A stretch of DNA of 64,000 nucleotides from Desmodesmus armatus (GCA_007449985.2 VIIQ02000619.1:270811-334810), one strand, 5' to 3'; shown: positions 13,292 to 25,400, counted from the first letter of the stretch. A program made the numbers and translations. Notes: generated by a model from the letters alone, not told the origin.

Positions 13292-13293
13292 TA

Positions 13294-14149
13294 TGCTCAC
13301 ATGATCTGGACCACTGTATACCCGATAGAAGCGATTGGGATACATCGCATACATGACTTAGTAAGTATTGTGCCTGCAACTGTAAGTTGCCAAAGCTCAG
13401 CCCCCCTCAGGGGGGGGGGACTCGGAGGCAGGGCCTGCCTCCCCAAGCCCCCCCTCCCCCGGGGTAGCTGGAACGTGACCATGCTCTGCTGGCCCCACTT
13501 TACAGCAAACATGTTCACAAACCGAGAAGGGCTGGGGTGAACGTGGTTTTGTCCTGGGCCAGACAGCCACAGAGAGGTACAAGTACTGGTACCAGTGTTA
13601 CTGTGGCATGCAGTGAAGGAGTGATTTCAACATGTGTTGCCACCATTCAGTACGGTTGCGCTGTCTCATGCGCACACCCATGCGTGCAGATGGAAAGGCT
13701 TTTTAGCACTTTGCAAGCACGCCATCAGCATGATACTATACAGTGCAGTTGTAGTAAGATCGTAGTGCAGTGCAGTACAGTTCCGAACTGTAAGGCACGG
13801 TGCCTTTGGCAACACTTTCATGCACCTGCCATGTGCATCCTGTTCCTGCATCATTTTCCTGCAAACTGAATGTTGGGTCTTGGGCACTATGCCCAGCTGG
13901 CCTGCAGGATCTCAGACACATCAGTGGCTTTCAGGTACGTCTGCAAAGCACACAGGCCTTTCCACATGTTACACACAATCAGGGGGAGGGGGGGGGGGCT
14001 ACAAGCGGCAGGGGCTTTTCCATGGCCAGGTGCTGCGTGTGCAGCCCTCCGAGCTGTGTGATGATGTCAGCCAGGCAGCTGCAAGCACTGCTGGCTGTGA
14101 CGGCCCAACCACGAGCCCAACATGCTGTTATAACAGCTCTAAACAGCCG
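13294..14149. other. Intergenic, contains the 3' UTR of the RmlD-like gene
   Basis: Long G and C runs occur near 13410-13460 and 13981-13998. A TGTAA poly(A) signal on the minus strand at 13969-13973 lies about 235 bp past the stop of the RmlD-like gene. No gene was recognised. Confidence 0.5.
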
Positions 14150-14204
14150 TTACGCAGGGCTGGTAGGGAAAACCTGCTGCAATGCTATGGAGAATGGAGT
14201 CAGC

Positions 14205-16470
14205 TCAACACCAGGCATGTCCTGCAGCAGGCGGTCCATTTTCATAGAGATGTCCAATGGACTGTTGTAGCCCCTGCACATCACACATACACCACAAGCA
14301 ACAGAGGCAAACAGAAGTCCCAGTCAGTACATCGTCAACACACATGCTAGCATTAGGTGTGCCTGTTCCTGCAGTCGTGATGTCCCTCCAGCATTTTGAA
14401 CAGCTCTTTGGGAGTCACACCTGCAGTCACACAATTTTCACACATCATGCAGAGCATACAGTGACACCAGCAACTAGGCTGTGCGGCTATTTCTGATGAT
14501 GTTGCTAGGAGCTACCAGCTGTGGCACAACCCTGCTGCTTGACAAACACAATCAGCTCACCGTTTGACATCAGCTGACTGTGCTGACAGCACTGCTGTGC
14601 TGTCAAGGCTGCAGTGCTTGGCAACGGCCATGGCGATGTCGTGCCTGCTGAGTCTGTCAGGGCCGCCCTGCATGGTCCAGCACACAGAAGCAACGAGTGG
14701 CAGGAGAGCAGGTGGATTGAATGCCTGCCACAGTGTGTGTGCTACGCAGCATGCAGCTGACTACTCTTCCCTGCTGGCGGTTTGCCTGGCTAGCTGGCTG
14801 AGCACGTGCGTTCCGTCCCTATGATCCTGCAACAGACTTGAGGCCCTCAGTATGAGCGTGCCGTATGGGATATCCTGCACTCAAACAATGTGCTGCACGT
14901 ACGACTGTGTCCTGGTGACATGCGCGCGTTTGTTGCACAGCATGTGTCAACAGAAGCAAAGCTGCCACTGACACTGCACCTCCATAACCCCCAACTTCAG
15001 AGGTGGCACACTGTTGTTCGTCGAGCAGTCAAGTCACTCTACTACGCATGGCAAAGGTCACACACAGCACCATGGCTCATCCCAACTGATGCCTCTGTCA
15101 ACCCTACCATGTTATAGATGCTGTTCGGCAGCCCCGCCAGCACACAGCCACTGCTGCCTGCTTGCTCTGGTGCTGTACAGCGCTCCTGCGCATGCTGCAT
15201 GTCCTGCACCCTGCTTATGATGTGCTGGGTAATGCAGCAGATGTCCTGGACATACACAGCACACCTGCAGCACAACACACCCACCCAGTTCAGTGCGCAA
15301 ACCCCATGCATGACTGCTGGCTAGTCTGGCTGGGACTAAGTACATACATGCATGCCTGTCGATACAGCGTCTGCAGGCACCAAACACAACCCGTTTACAT
15401 CCCAGCGGCTGCCAGCTCCATGCGGGTTAGGAAACACTGTAACATGTCGTGCACCTGACTGCGGCTAGTCGGTGTTTGATATTGCCATTTTCAACACCAC
15501 TGCTGCAAGCAAATTGCGTTTGCAGGTAGCGTGCTGCTGCTGACAGGTAAGCTTCAAAATTTCGAACCACAGAGCAAGCTGCCTGCGCACTGCACCTGTA
15601 CTCATCTACAAAGAAGGCTGTCTCCTTGCCAGCCTCCAGCGCCTGCCTCACAAACTGCAGGAATAGCGGTCTGTCCACAGCTGCCAGTGGGGGCTCTGGC
15701 CCAAAGATCAAACTGCTGCGCAGGGCAACAAAGCGGCCAGGCCATGACTGCTGCAGCAGCTGCTCTGCCTCCCGCTTGCTCCTGCCATAAGCATTGATGG
15801 GGTCCGGTGTGTCAGATTCGCTCCACCAGGCCTTGGAGCCGTTGTAAACCTGGCGCACAGCATGAGCAGACACAGAAGGCATGCACTCAGTCAGCCTTCG
15901 GCACTGTGCCTGTCTGCTCATGGGACATATCAGCAGGATGGGAGTTGCCTGAACAGACCTAGCAGACCTTGCACAAAATGTTTGGTTTCCTCCCTGGCCC
16001 TGGCACAAGGTTCTCTACACCCTCCGTCCATGCCAGCTGACCGCTGCTTGAATCTGCCTGACAGCTTTGCAAATTCACGCATGTGTTCTGGATGCATCTA
16101 AAGCGTTGTCATACAGGCACACCTGGTCCGTCGATAGGTGTATTAGCAGCGCGGTGATGCCGGCTGTTTCCTGCAGCTGCTGCAGAGCCTCCAGCAGCCT
16201 CACTGGCCGATTCAGTGCTCTACAGGATTCGTAATTCTGCTCGCAGGCTGCAGGCTGTGACACTGCTGCACAGTTGATGACGACATGTGGTTGGAAGCCC
16301 AGCACGGCCTCCTGCAAACCTTCGCCGGTGGCAAGGTTGACTCTGTAGGCTTGGCTGCTGCTGTCCAAAGGCCGGCTCAAGTAGGTGTATGCGACATCAT
16401 GCTGCTTGCTGAGGGCAACTATGAGGAACTGCCCCAGGTACCCACTGCCTCCTGTGACAAGGACTTTCAT
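14205..16470 (-). CDS. RmlD/MAT2B-like NAD(P)-binding SDR protein
   Basis: Five exons, 16470-16123, 15849-15596, 15264-15108, 14667-14561 and 14274-14205, join in phases 0, 2, 0, 2 to give 311 residues. The protein starts MKVLVTGGSGYLGQ, the GxxGxxG NAD(P)-binding loop of the extended short-chain dehydrogenase fold. VVINCAAVSQPAACE follows, then LSTDQVYNG. The YxxxK active-site motif is in NAYGRSKREAE, then FFVDEYRCAVYVQDICC, SIYNMGGPDRLSRHDIA and a C-terminal SPLDISM segment. This is the order seen in dTDP-4-dehydrorhamnose reductases and in the related regulatory subunit of methionine adenosyltransferase (MAT2B). Sequence alone does not separate those roles. The length is normal for the family. 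It is head-to-head with the plastid protein gene at 16726, so the two may share a promoter. An upstream in-frame ATG at 16560 would add 30 residues, but the beta strand of the nucleotide fold starts right at 16470. Confidence 0.9.
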
Positions 16471-16725
16471 GCTGCTGTGAAGGGCTGGTTGAGGGTTGTT
16501 TGTCAGGAAGGAAGCAGGTTGAAGGAAATTTGTGGCCGAACATCCCCTGTGATTTGACATCTGTTCTCAAGGCAGGTTTGAATTGGGCAGTTGTGATCTG
16601 ACGATCTGCCTTCCTGCAGCAGTGTATTCAGTGTGAATGAACGCAAGCCGAACGCGGGAATTGTGCACCAATACTTCGCTGGCAAGCCTGTCACACTTGC
16701 TTTCCGCAACCTCACGCTCTCCAAC
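16471..16725. promoter_or_regulatory. Divergent promoter region
   Basis: These 255 bp separate the start codons of two genes transcribed away from each other (RmlD-like on minus, plastid protein on plus). They must hold both leaders and at least part of both promoters. No TATA box or named element was recognised. Confidence 0.5.
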
Positions 16726-18778
16726 ATGCAGCAGCAATTGAGGGGCAGCAGCACCCATGGCGTGGGTTTGGCCCTTCACCCAGCCAGGCTCTCGGTGGGC
16801 GCAAGGCCCAGACGGACTCACTACAACAGCAAACAGCCGCGAATTCAGGCAACAGGGTCTCAAGGCGCAGCAGCTCCAGCAGCTCCAGCAGCTCCAGCAG
16901 CAACATCAGTGCAGGACGCTCAACCCACCAGCAGCCAACAGCAGCAGTGGCGCCTGTACGCTTGTCGTATGCCACTGGTAGGGCTGGAGGGCGTTGCCGA
17001 AGCGTTGAAAGGGACTCCTGTTGCAAGGCTGCTGCAGCTGCACACATACCTGCTGTTGGAAGGGCCTGATCAGGTGAGCAGCTGGCCTGAGGCAGCAGTG
17101 TGCGTCAGCCCACCACAGCAAACTGGTGGTGTTTGCCAACCTATAGGATGATCATAGGAGAGCAAGTGCCTGTAAGACGAGAGACCAGCAGCATGCTGCG
17201 GCCTACTTGCTGCAGTGCATCCGGGGTTATCATGCAACTCAAGGCCATGTGGGGCCGCGCAAGGCTGCATGCACCTCTCTGAACGCCAATCAATTGCACT
17301 GTGTCTGCGATGGTGCATCAGGCCGGCACTCACATTGAGGTCGTGCATGGGGCACGTGACAAGCTGTGGCCCTTAAAGCCATTTTGCATATCTTGGCAAC
17401 ACCAGTGCTACCATTGCTTGCACCAAAGGGAACCCCCACCACACCCTCACCTGCCGGCAGCAGCAGCCGTGCCACTCAGTTGATGCCAAGCGAGGCAACT
17501 CTATCCAACTACACGTTGCAACATGCACATGTTCTGCCCCTTGCAGGCTGGTGTGTGGTACATTGACTTCCTGCCCCTCAACCCAACAGCACCTGGGACA
17601 GCCCTCCTGCTGTTGACGGGTGGTAGGGCCCCAGGTAGGGCAGACTCAGGCAGGCTGTCATGATGTCGTGCATACCCCAGCAGTAGCAGAACGGATAGTG
17701 GTAGCAGTGGAAGCAGTAGCATTGTTGTGCAGTCAGTGCTGGCGGGGACGTCAGCACAGCAGGGAACAGCCATGGCTCCTGGCCGTGATTGCGTCACTGT
17801 CTTCCCGCCTTGGGGTAGAGCAGCTGCTGCGGCATACGCTATTCTACAGGGCAGCAGACATAAACTATATGCGCTGCCTTCAAGCATCTGCAGAGCGCAT
17901 TGCAGTTGCCGAGCACGCTGTCCAATTTGGCGGGCATCGTGTAGGTTCCTATGCCTCATACCCCTTCCAGCACTGCAGTCGCCCTGCAGCAACTCACCAG
18001 CGTTTGGCTGTGCCATCTTTGTCCTTCCAGCACTGCAGTTGACCTGCAGTAACTGACCAGCATTTGGCTGTGCCATCTTCATTTCGCAGGCGAGGTACGA
18101 TTCCGACGGCTCAGCGTGCAGCATGTCAAGGTCAGCGACAGCGTCAGGTAAGGGCAGCTACCGTAAACTGCCAAACAAGCAGCTGCCTTTCTTTAGGCAC
18201 AGGAAAGGCGGACCCCCACCGGCTGGCCACACGGAACAGCAGCTGCCTTTCCTGCAGTATCCCTGGTGTACACGTTGGGTCTCAGACTCTAGGTGCCTTA
18301 GCAGCATATAAGCACAGGAGGGTTTGTGACTGCCGTTGGTTGTTTCTACTGCTGTGCTGCTGCCAGGTTGCTTGGAACGGTTGATACGGAAGACCCTTTG
18401 CTGACAGTTCAGGTGTACAACAGGTGGGGTGGCTGCATGTTGGTTTGCAACCTGTTTGCGAGATACGGAGGACAGTGTTGCACTTGGCGTGGCTGTGTGT
18501 TAGGAGACATGCTATGTGCTGCACGTTGGCAGTATGTTGTGCTGGGTCAGAGGGCGGTAAGTATCTGCCACTCAACCAAGGTGCAAAGGGGTCCACCCCT
18601 TATGTCGGACATAATGACAGCAGCTGCTGGTGTTTGTGATGTGAGATGTGCCATTATTGTGATCCTTGTCTGCTGCAGGAACTACAACAAGGATTTGCAC
18701 CTGCTGCTCAACAATTGCATGCACTACACGAACGGGCTGTGCAAGCTGCTGCTGACTGACGGTACCCAGCAGTACTGA
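16726..18778 (+). CDS. Plastid-targeted conserved protein with a C-terminal NCMHYTNGL motif
   Basis: Exon 1 is 16726-17073, later exons are 17547-17634, 18090-18147, 18367-18423 and 18679-18778, and their phases (1, 2, 2) agree. A small exon starting at 17322 (AGTHIE...) probably lies between; its end is uncertain. The first 60-80 residues are basic, Ser/Ala-rich and low in acid, as in a chloroplast transit peptide. The mature part reads WRLYACRMPLVGLEGVAEAL, then AGVWYIDFLPLNPTAPGTAL, LTGGRAPGEVRFRRLS, DPLLTVQVYNRNYNKD and LLLNNCMHYTNGLCKLL before TGA. I recall plant plastid proteins of unknown function with a similar YDFxPxxP...DCRDYTNGL pattern, but that is from memory. The Cys/His pair in NCxHYTNGL resembles NlpC/LRAT-type motifs, with no proof of catalysis. 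It is divergently paired with the RmlD-like gene. Confidence 0.7.
17963..18080. repeat. 58-bp tandem duplication at an intron 3' end
   Basis: Copies 17963-18020 and 18023-18080 differ at a few bases. Each begins CCTTCCAGCACTGCAG and ends TTTGGCTGTGCCATCTT. The second copy sits 9 bp before the acceptor of the exon at 18090, so the duplication multiplies candidate branch-point and CAG acceptor sequences. Confidence 0.85.
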
Positions 18779-19079
18779 CCACAAGCTGCCCATGCCAACT
18801 GGGACTGCAGGTGAGCCGCGAAGCGCTTTCGTGTGACCTTTGGAATACTCGCAACTCCTCGATGTGCGCCGAAATTAATGTAGAGACTGACTCCAGTGGT
18901 AGGGAATTGGGTGTGTCACCAGATCACAGTAACACAGTCAGCCTTGACGGAACCCCCATCGTTCTGTGCCCTTGCTTGAGCCAGCACCGCTGTGCCGACT
19001 GTCTTGCTTCGTCGTACGTTGCTGTCGACAGCCTTTCTGCTCTCCTTATCGCAGCTCAGGCTACAGCACCACCCTCAAG

Positions 19080-20931
19080 ATGCAGCTCCTGTCCTCCTCC
19101 TCCGTGCGCGTCTGCGCCAGGCCCACAGCATCTCCTCGTGCTGTTGTGGTGGTCAGGCCTGTTGCCTGCCGCGCCACAACCGATGAGGCGCTGAAGGTTG
19201 CCCAAGACCTGCTCGGGAAGGGCATGGAAGCCGCTAAGAACATCGACACGAACCAGGTAAGTAACCCGGACGTTAACCACTTCCTCTTGTCAGGCTGCTT
19301 GCTGTGCATGCATGGAGACGCGGGTCAGTCCAGTCACCTGATCCAAATGATCCAGTGCCTCTCGTCGCTGTCGCATCCTGTTCCCGACCCCGTTGCTCCT
19401 GAACGTTGCGGCCACTACGTGTTTTCAGGTGCTTGTCGAACGGTTTGCCACCTGCATGTGTCTGATAGTACTGACTTCTTGTACTGTTGGTCCTGCTGCT
19501 ACAGCTGAAGGCCCAGGCACAGCAGATGGCCCAGATGTCGGCTGCTCAGGTCAAGGGTGCCCTTGATGCGGGCCTTGCCTCATGGTCCAGCTATGACAAG
19601 GACGGGGTAAGCATGCAGCTGGGTGTTCTGCATGCATGCAGGCTTTCTGGGTGAGGCCTCGTAGCCAGCTGTTCCAGCAGTGCTCGAAGTCGGCCAGCTA
19701 CCACTCCACAGCACATACCTGACCTTCAATACTCGGGAAATGTTGCAAGTGGTATGATTTCGTGTGCTGTGCTGTGCTGTGTGCTGGACTCGCTGCAGGA
19801 TGGCAAGCTGTCTATCACTGAGGCTGTCGCCCTGCTCAACGGCCCTGAGATTTCTGGAGCCATCCAGCAGGCCACCGGCATGCCTCACACCAAGCGCACT
19901 GAGGCCGACATCAAGACATGGTGAGTCTCCGCCTACCCCCCCCCCCCCACACACACAAGGGTTTAGGGTTTAGGGTTTAGGGGTTAGGTTGTACACATCC
20001 ATGCCAAGCAGATCTGCATGGATGTGTACGTCACATCATGTCAGTGCCCCTGCAGACTCAGGTCTGTCCACAGTACAGAACTGCCACCGTCACACTGCTG
20101 TGAAACTGGAAGTTGCCCTCGCATCCAGTTGTCACGCTGCTGCTGTTTGCTTGCGTCACATAGCTCAACACAGCGATATGCATGCTGACAGCGCTCAATC
20201 TTGAATGTGCCGTGCCCATCGCTCTTACCGAGGCTGACGGCCTGACCCTGCTTGTACCATTGTGTAGGACGGACGTGTTGTAGTGTGATTCTTGCTGTTC
20301 CCTCAGTGCATGTTGAGCTGTTTTCGCGCTGCTGCTATCATCACTGCCGTACAGGTTCAAGCGGGCCGACTTCGACCAAAGCGGCACCCTCAGCAAGCGC
20401 GAGTTTGCTGTGATGTATGCTGGTGTGCTGTGCGAGAAGGCTGCGGTACGTACATGCTATTGCAGCTGTAGTGCACCTTCAGCTATTGCTGCCAAGCACG
20501 TTGCACTCAGCAGCACTGAGCAGGGCTGGTCCCACACTAGGGTTTAGGGTTTGGCCTAAACCCTAAACCCTGCAGAAGGACAAGCACATCCGTTGATACC
20601 AGCTGCTACTAGGTCGTACATGCTTATGTATGTGTCCTGATGCTCAGCTGTTGGGCACCTGCTGCTAACCCTCAATGACCGTTCCAAATCTGGCTGACTC
20701 CGGAATGTCTTGCTCGTCGAGCTGCTGGGTTTGTTGATAGTGCCTGTGCTGTGTGGTGGTACTGACCCGATTGCATCCTGCTGTTGTTGTTCGCTTGTGC
20801 TTCTGCAGGGCAATGCCACCACAATGTCCAACGGCCTTCTGTCTGCCATCAAGGCTGCTGGTGGTGATGGCAAGATTGATGTCAACGAGCTGAAGAACTT
20901 GCTTGGCCTCGTCGGCCTGCGCAAGGCATGA
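19080..20931 (+). CDS. Plastid-targeted EF-hand calcium-binding protein
   Basis: Five exons, 19080-19256, 19505-19606, 19799-19920, 20355-20445 and 20809-20931, join in phases 0, 0, 2, 0 to give 204 residues. The N-terminal 35 residues are Ser/Ala/Arg-rich with no acid (VRVCARPTASPRAVVVVR), a typical chloroplast transit peptide ending near CRATT. The middle is helical (LKAQAQQMAQMSAAQVKGAL). Two EF-hand loops follow: DKDGDGKLSITE, split by an intron inside the loop, and DFDQSGTLSKRE. A weaker third loop is GGDGKIDVNE near the C-terminus. The Asp/Asn/Glu positions that coordinate calcium are largely present in the first two loops. A role as a stromal calcium sensor or buffer is inferred. A TGTAA signal occurs at 21488-21492. 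Two introns hold telomere-type repeats. Confidence 0.88.
19959..19990 (+). repeat. Interstitial telomere-type repeat (TTTAGGG)n in an intron
   Basis: About four consecutive TTTAGGG units, the last with an extra G, sit in the third intron of the EF-hand gene, just after a poly-C and CA run. TTTAGGG is the plant-type telomere unit, also used by many green algae. Confidence 0.9.
20538..20571. repeat. Inverted telomere-type repeat (hairpin)
   Basis: In the fourth EF-hand intron, AGGGTTTAGGGTTTGG is followed at once by CCTAAACCCTAAACCCT, a near-perfect palindrome built from telomere units in opposite orientation. Confidence 0.9.
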
Positions 20932-22488
20932 ACATGAACATGAACCCAAGCCACCAATCCTGCCATCGGCGGGCAATGGGTCAACTGCTGGCCTTGTGGC
21001 TGCAGTGCAGCCCTCACGAAGAAACGACAAACAAACGAGCAATGCACTGCTGCAAAAAGGGGTGTGAACCAGAGTGGGATGTTGGGTTGACTGATGGTAT
21101 TGCAGTGGGTGAATGCAGTGCACAGCCTTGGGATGTGGGTTGTGCACTGCTGTGACCCCCTGTGGGATGAGGCTGTGACCAGGATGAGTTGTTGAGTGTA
21201 TCATACACTGATGAGAATGAGCTGTACACTGGGTATGTGGCATTGTTTTGTGGCGAGTCTGCATGTCAACCCTGCTCCTGTGTTGCATGGTCTGTGGATG
21301 TATCCTGATCAGCCAGCAAGTCAGAGCCAGGTTGCTCAGTGTGGAGGAATGCACCGTTGGGGGTGATGGGTTCATGCACATGGTGGTGGGGGCTGTGTCT
21401 CGTTCACCTGCATTGTCCCTCACATCTGCTGGTCAGTAGCTGTGCCTTGCGTAAGGGCAGACTACTGGCATGTATGACTACCATATTTGTAAAATGCAGC
21501 CTGGTGGGGCAGCAGTACATTTATATGAATACAAGGAACAGAGGTACTCAGGATATGAGTGACGATGATTGCACACATTGGTGACCTGTACTGAACATGA
21601 GCCAGCCGGACCTTCAGATGTCCCCCGAAACAATGACCCCATCAACATCCCGTCAGTTGAACTTGCACGTGAATGCCACTTGCTTTGCATCACATCAGTA
21701 CAACTCCTTGCATCCACCACCCACACTCTGCCCAGAGCGCGAGCCACGCAATACTGTACTTGACTCTGGGCCGTAAGCTGGCGTCACAACCGGGGGGATT
21801 CACAGACATCACCAAGCCCTTGTGGGATAGCCCCTCAGGTTCAGGGTCATTGCACTTACTGTTGACCGCACAGCAGTGCCATGATCATCATGGCATGCCT
21901 GCTTCCCAACCACCAATAGGTGGCACCTAGCAGTGGTGGCTGCAGCAACACTGCTGCGACGCGCCTGGTGAAATGCCTTTGTGTCAGCTGGTACAGGTTC
22001 AACACTTTACAGTGATACATGCAGTGTGAAGGGTGATATTAGCTGATGAGCCAGGTCTGGTGACCCTAGGGTGGTGACAGTGACAACAGCTCAAGGGCCA
22101 GGGAGGTGACCACCAGCAACGGTGACGGGTCCGGCGAACTGGCAGTGTCCGACTGGCATGTTGTGGGAATGGAAACATACTCTGCTGCCACTGCCTCTGC
22201 CGCTTTGCAATGACCGCTCTGATGATTCATGCATGAACATGATAGATGAATCACGCCCTCGATGGGCCGACTTAGCAGCATAGAAACCTTCGAATTCTTG
22301 CAAAACTCTTGATCTACCACTTACGGGTCACCGTCGGATGCTGCCCCTCCGCGCTTGTTATAACGTCATAAGTGGTTTGGCTTGCCCAATGCTCTGTCCG
22401 CACAAGGGCAGGTTGTATTCCGACACATCAAACTGCAAAGTAACACCAATATACCTAGAAGCGTCGGTTAACACAGACAGAGAGTAGA
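20932..22488. other. Intergenic: EF-hand 3' UTR and upstream region of the CCCH gene
   Basis: The first part is 3' UTR, with a TGTAA signal at 21488. The rest shows only short frames. An in-frame TAG lies about 30 bp before the CCCH-protein ATG at 22489. No other feature was supported. Confidence 0.5.
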
Positions 22489-25400
22489 ATGTTGCCCGAG
22501 CAGGGGACAGGAGGCAGTAGACCAGAACGTCTACTACCAGACGAGTTCTGGATATACTCATACAAGGTAAGCAATACCTTTTGTGCCCACTATAGGAGCT
22601 GAATCAGCTGCCACAGGAGATGACTCACAGGACTGACCTTTTCATTTTTTGCTAGGTGGTGATGTGCCCTTTGAAACACTCACACGATTGGGAGAAGTGC
22701 ATATATGCACATCCAGGAGAAAAGGCACGCAGACGCCACCCTAGTTTGTATGCAGCTGTGCAGTGCCCAGAAGCCCGATCGGTAGGTTCCATCCTCGTGC
22801 ACGTTCACGCCATTGCTGACATCTAGAATTTGCCAATTGAATGGCCAGCAGCAGCGCCTGTGTGTTGTGTGGGCTTTTGCGAACTCGAACGGACAGGCTA
22901 ACTTGTGCTGCCGCGGTGTGTTCCCTTGGCTGCTGCAGAAAAAGGTTTGCCCAAGAGGAGAGGACTGCCCTTGCACACATGTGAGCGATCTTGATCATGA
23001 ACGCATGAATGATTCATAAGCCGCATCATAACCGCGCAATGCCTGAATGTATCTCCCTAGGCATCGCCACGGTCTGTTGAGCCTCCAATATCGTTTTTCA
23101 ATCTCTTTACCACATTAAGGTGTGCTTGAAGTGACGGCGCGTCCATATTGCTCCACACTGACCCCTTCTGCCTGTTGCTGTTGCACTGCAGCATCTGTTT
23201 GAGTACTGGCTGCACCCCGACAGGCAAGTGCAAGAGCAGGGATCCCTATCAGACCTCTCAATCATCTTGTGGTGTCTCAGACGAGTGCATGCCGCCTGTG
23301 TTGCACTTGCTGGTTGCACACCCCCTGGTCTCATATGTTTTCCTGCTGATCGTACGTCGCCAGCCTGTCGCACTGCCGACATACGCCTTCCTGACCCCAT
23401 GCAGTTGCTGTGTGCAGCTGTCATCGTTGAACTCATCACTTGAATCCCACATGAGTGTCATATCCGTTTCTGTCCTGCTCGGCCTGCAGGTACATGACCT
23501 GCCTGTGTGAGCTTGGCGCCTCCTGCAACCGGCCCATCTGCTTCTTCGCCCACCACCCCCACGAGCTGCGTCCCCTGCCAGAGGGCCTCACCCACGCCCC
23601 CAACGCAGCAGGCAGCAGCAAGCGCCGGGCAGCAGCGGCCGCAGCAGCGTCCGCAGCTGCAGCAGCAGCAGCCACCACACCTACTAGCAGCACATCTAGC
23701 AGCCCTGGCCTGCTGAGTGCACAGGGGACACCCCTGGGGCTCAGGATCCCCAGTGCCACATCTTTGACAAGTTCAGTTGGCTCCCAGGGCTTTGATGCCT
23801 CTGCTGCTGCTGCTGCAAACCCCAGCACAGGCGGGGCATGCTTTGCCACCGCACAGCAGCAACAGCAACAGCAGCAGCAGCCCATGTCAGGCTCGCCATC
23901 CGGACAGCACATGAGGCCAGGGTTTTCTGCCCTGCGCACCCTCAACCCATCTGGCTCTGCCTGCATGGGCCCTACTGCGGGCCTCTCCAACAGCAGTCTG
24001 GCAGCAGTGAACGTGCTGAATGCAGATGCCCTGCAGCAGCTGTCTGGCCGGGCCGCCTCGACAGGCAGTCAAGCATGCCCGTCTGTGCTGGTGCTGGAGG
24101 CCCCTGCTCCTTTGGGTTCAGCGGGACCCACCTCCCAGGAGATGCTGCTGCTGCAGGCAGCGCAGCAGTTTGGCCAGCTGCAACTCACAGCTGCGGGGAC
24201 AGGCTGGATTAGCCCATCCAGCGGCATGGGCCAAACCAACAGCAACATGAGCATCGCAAGCAGCACCAGCAGCACACTGGGCATCCAAGCTCTTGGTGCT
24301 GATACACAGCTGCTAGAGGTCCAGCAGCAGCAGCTGCTGAGGGCGAGGTCCCTGTCGCCACGGTTGAGTGCAGGACACCTTGCTGCACCCCTACCACTGG
24401 GAGGAGCTGGCAGCAGTGGACCTGGTATGACTGGTGCACAGCGGCAGCAGTCGCCTAGTGCAGCTGTTGCTGCGCTGCTAGGCATGTCTGGGCAGTCACA
24501 GCTTGCAGCCATGCAGGTGGGTGGATTTCGCCATGCTGGGCTCGTGTGTCCCTGTGTTAGACATTCCGCCTTGCATGAGTCATGTTTATAGACAGCAAGT
24601 CTTGCATGTTTATAGACAGCAAGTCTTGCATGAGTCATGGTCTCAAGACAGCACGCCTTGCATGAGTCATGGTTGTGGACAGCAAGCCTTGCATGAGTCA
24701 TGGACTTGGACAGCAAGCCTTGAATGAGTCATGGTTCTGGACAGCAAGCCTTGCATGAGTCATGGTTCTGGACAGCAAGCCTTGCATGAGTCATGGTGTT
24801 GGACAGCAAGCCTTGCATGAGTCATGGTTCTGGACAGCAAGCCTTGCATGAGTCATGGTCTCAGATAGACAGCAAGCCTTGCATGCATGAGTCATCGTCT
24901 CAGACAGCAAGCCTTGCATGAATCATGTCCAAGCCTGACCACCCGCACCCTCCTGCCGCTGCCCCTGCCTCTGTCCACTGCCCCTATCGCCTCACCTCAC
25001 GCTGCTCACGCCACACCCCACCCAACAGGCTGCCATGGACGAGCCCCAAGAGCACCTGTCCTTCTCCCTCTGGGACCTCACACAGACCTCCACAGGACCT
25101 GGTGCTGGAGCAGGAGCCGGATCAGCACAGTCCCAGCACATGCCCGCCAGCATGCCCATGCACACTGTCCTGCAGGGTCCAGCACAGGCCTCTCTCTCAG
25201 GCCTGCCTCAGGGCTTTGGAGGGTTCTCCGCGCCCTACGGGAGCAGCAGCATGGCTGGGTCTGCAGGACCGCAGGGGTTTGACCTAGCTGACAGGCTGCT
25301 TGCCGAGCAGCAGGGGCGCCAAACGGGCTCGGGCCCCGTCCTGCTCCCCGTGGCACGGCCAGTGTCTATGGCTGGGGAGGACGAAGCCGGACGGGAGGCG

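Noticed and set aside
23580..24400. Minus-strand and alternate-frame ORFs in CAG/GCA-rich exons
   Set aside because: Trinucleotide repeats are open in all frames; only the plus frame continues the CCCH gene with matching splice phases.
24564..24930. CRISPR-like array
   Set aside because: Units are contiguous, with no unique spacers, and lie in a eukaryotic intron; it is a minisatellite.
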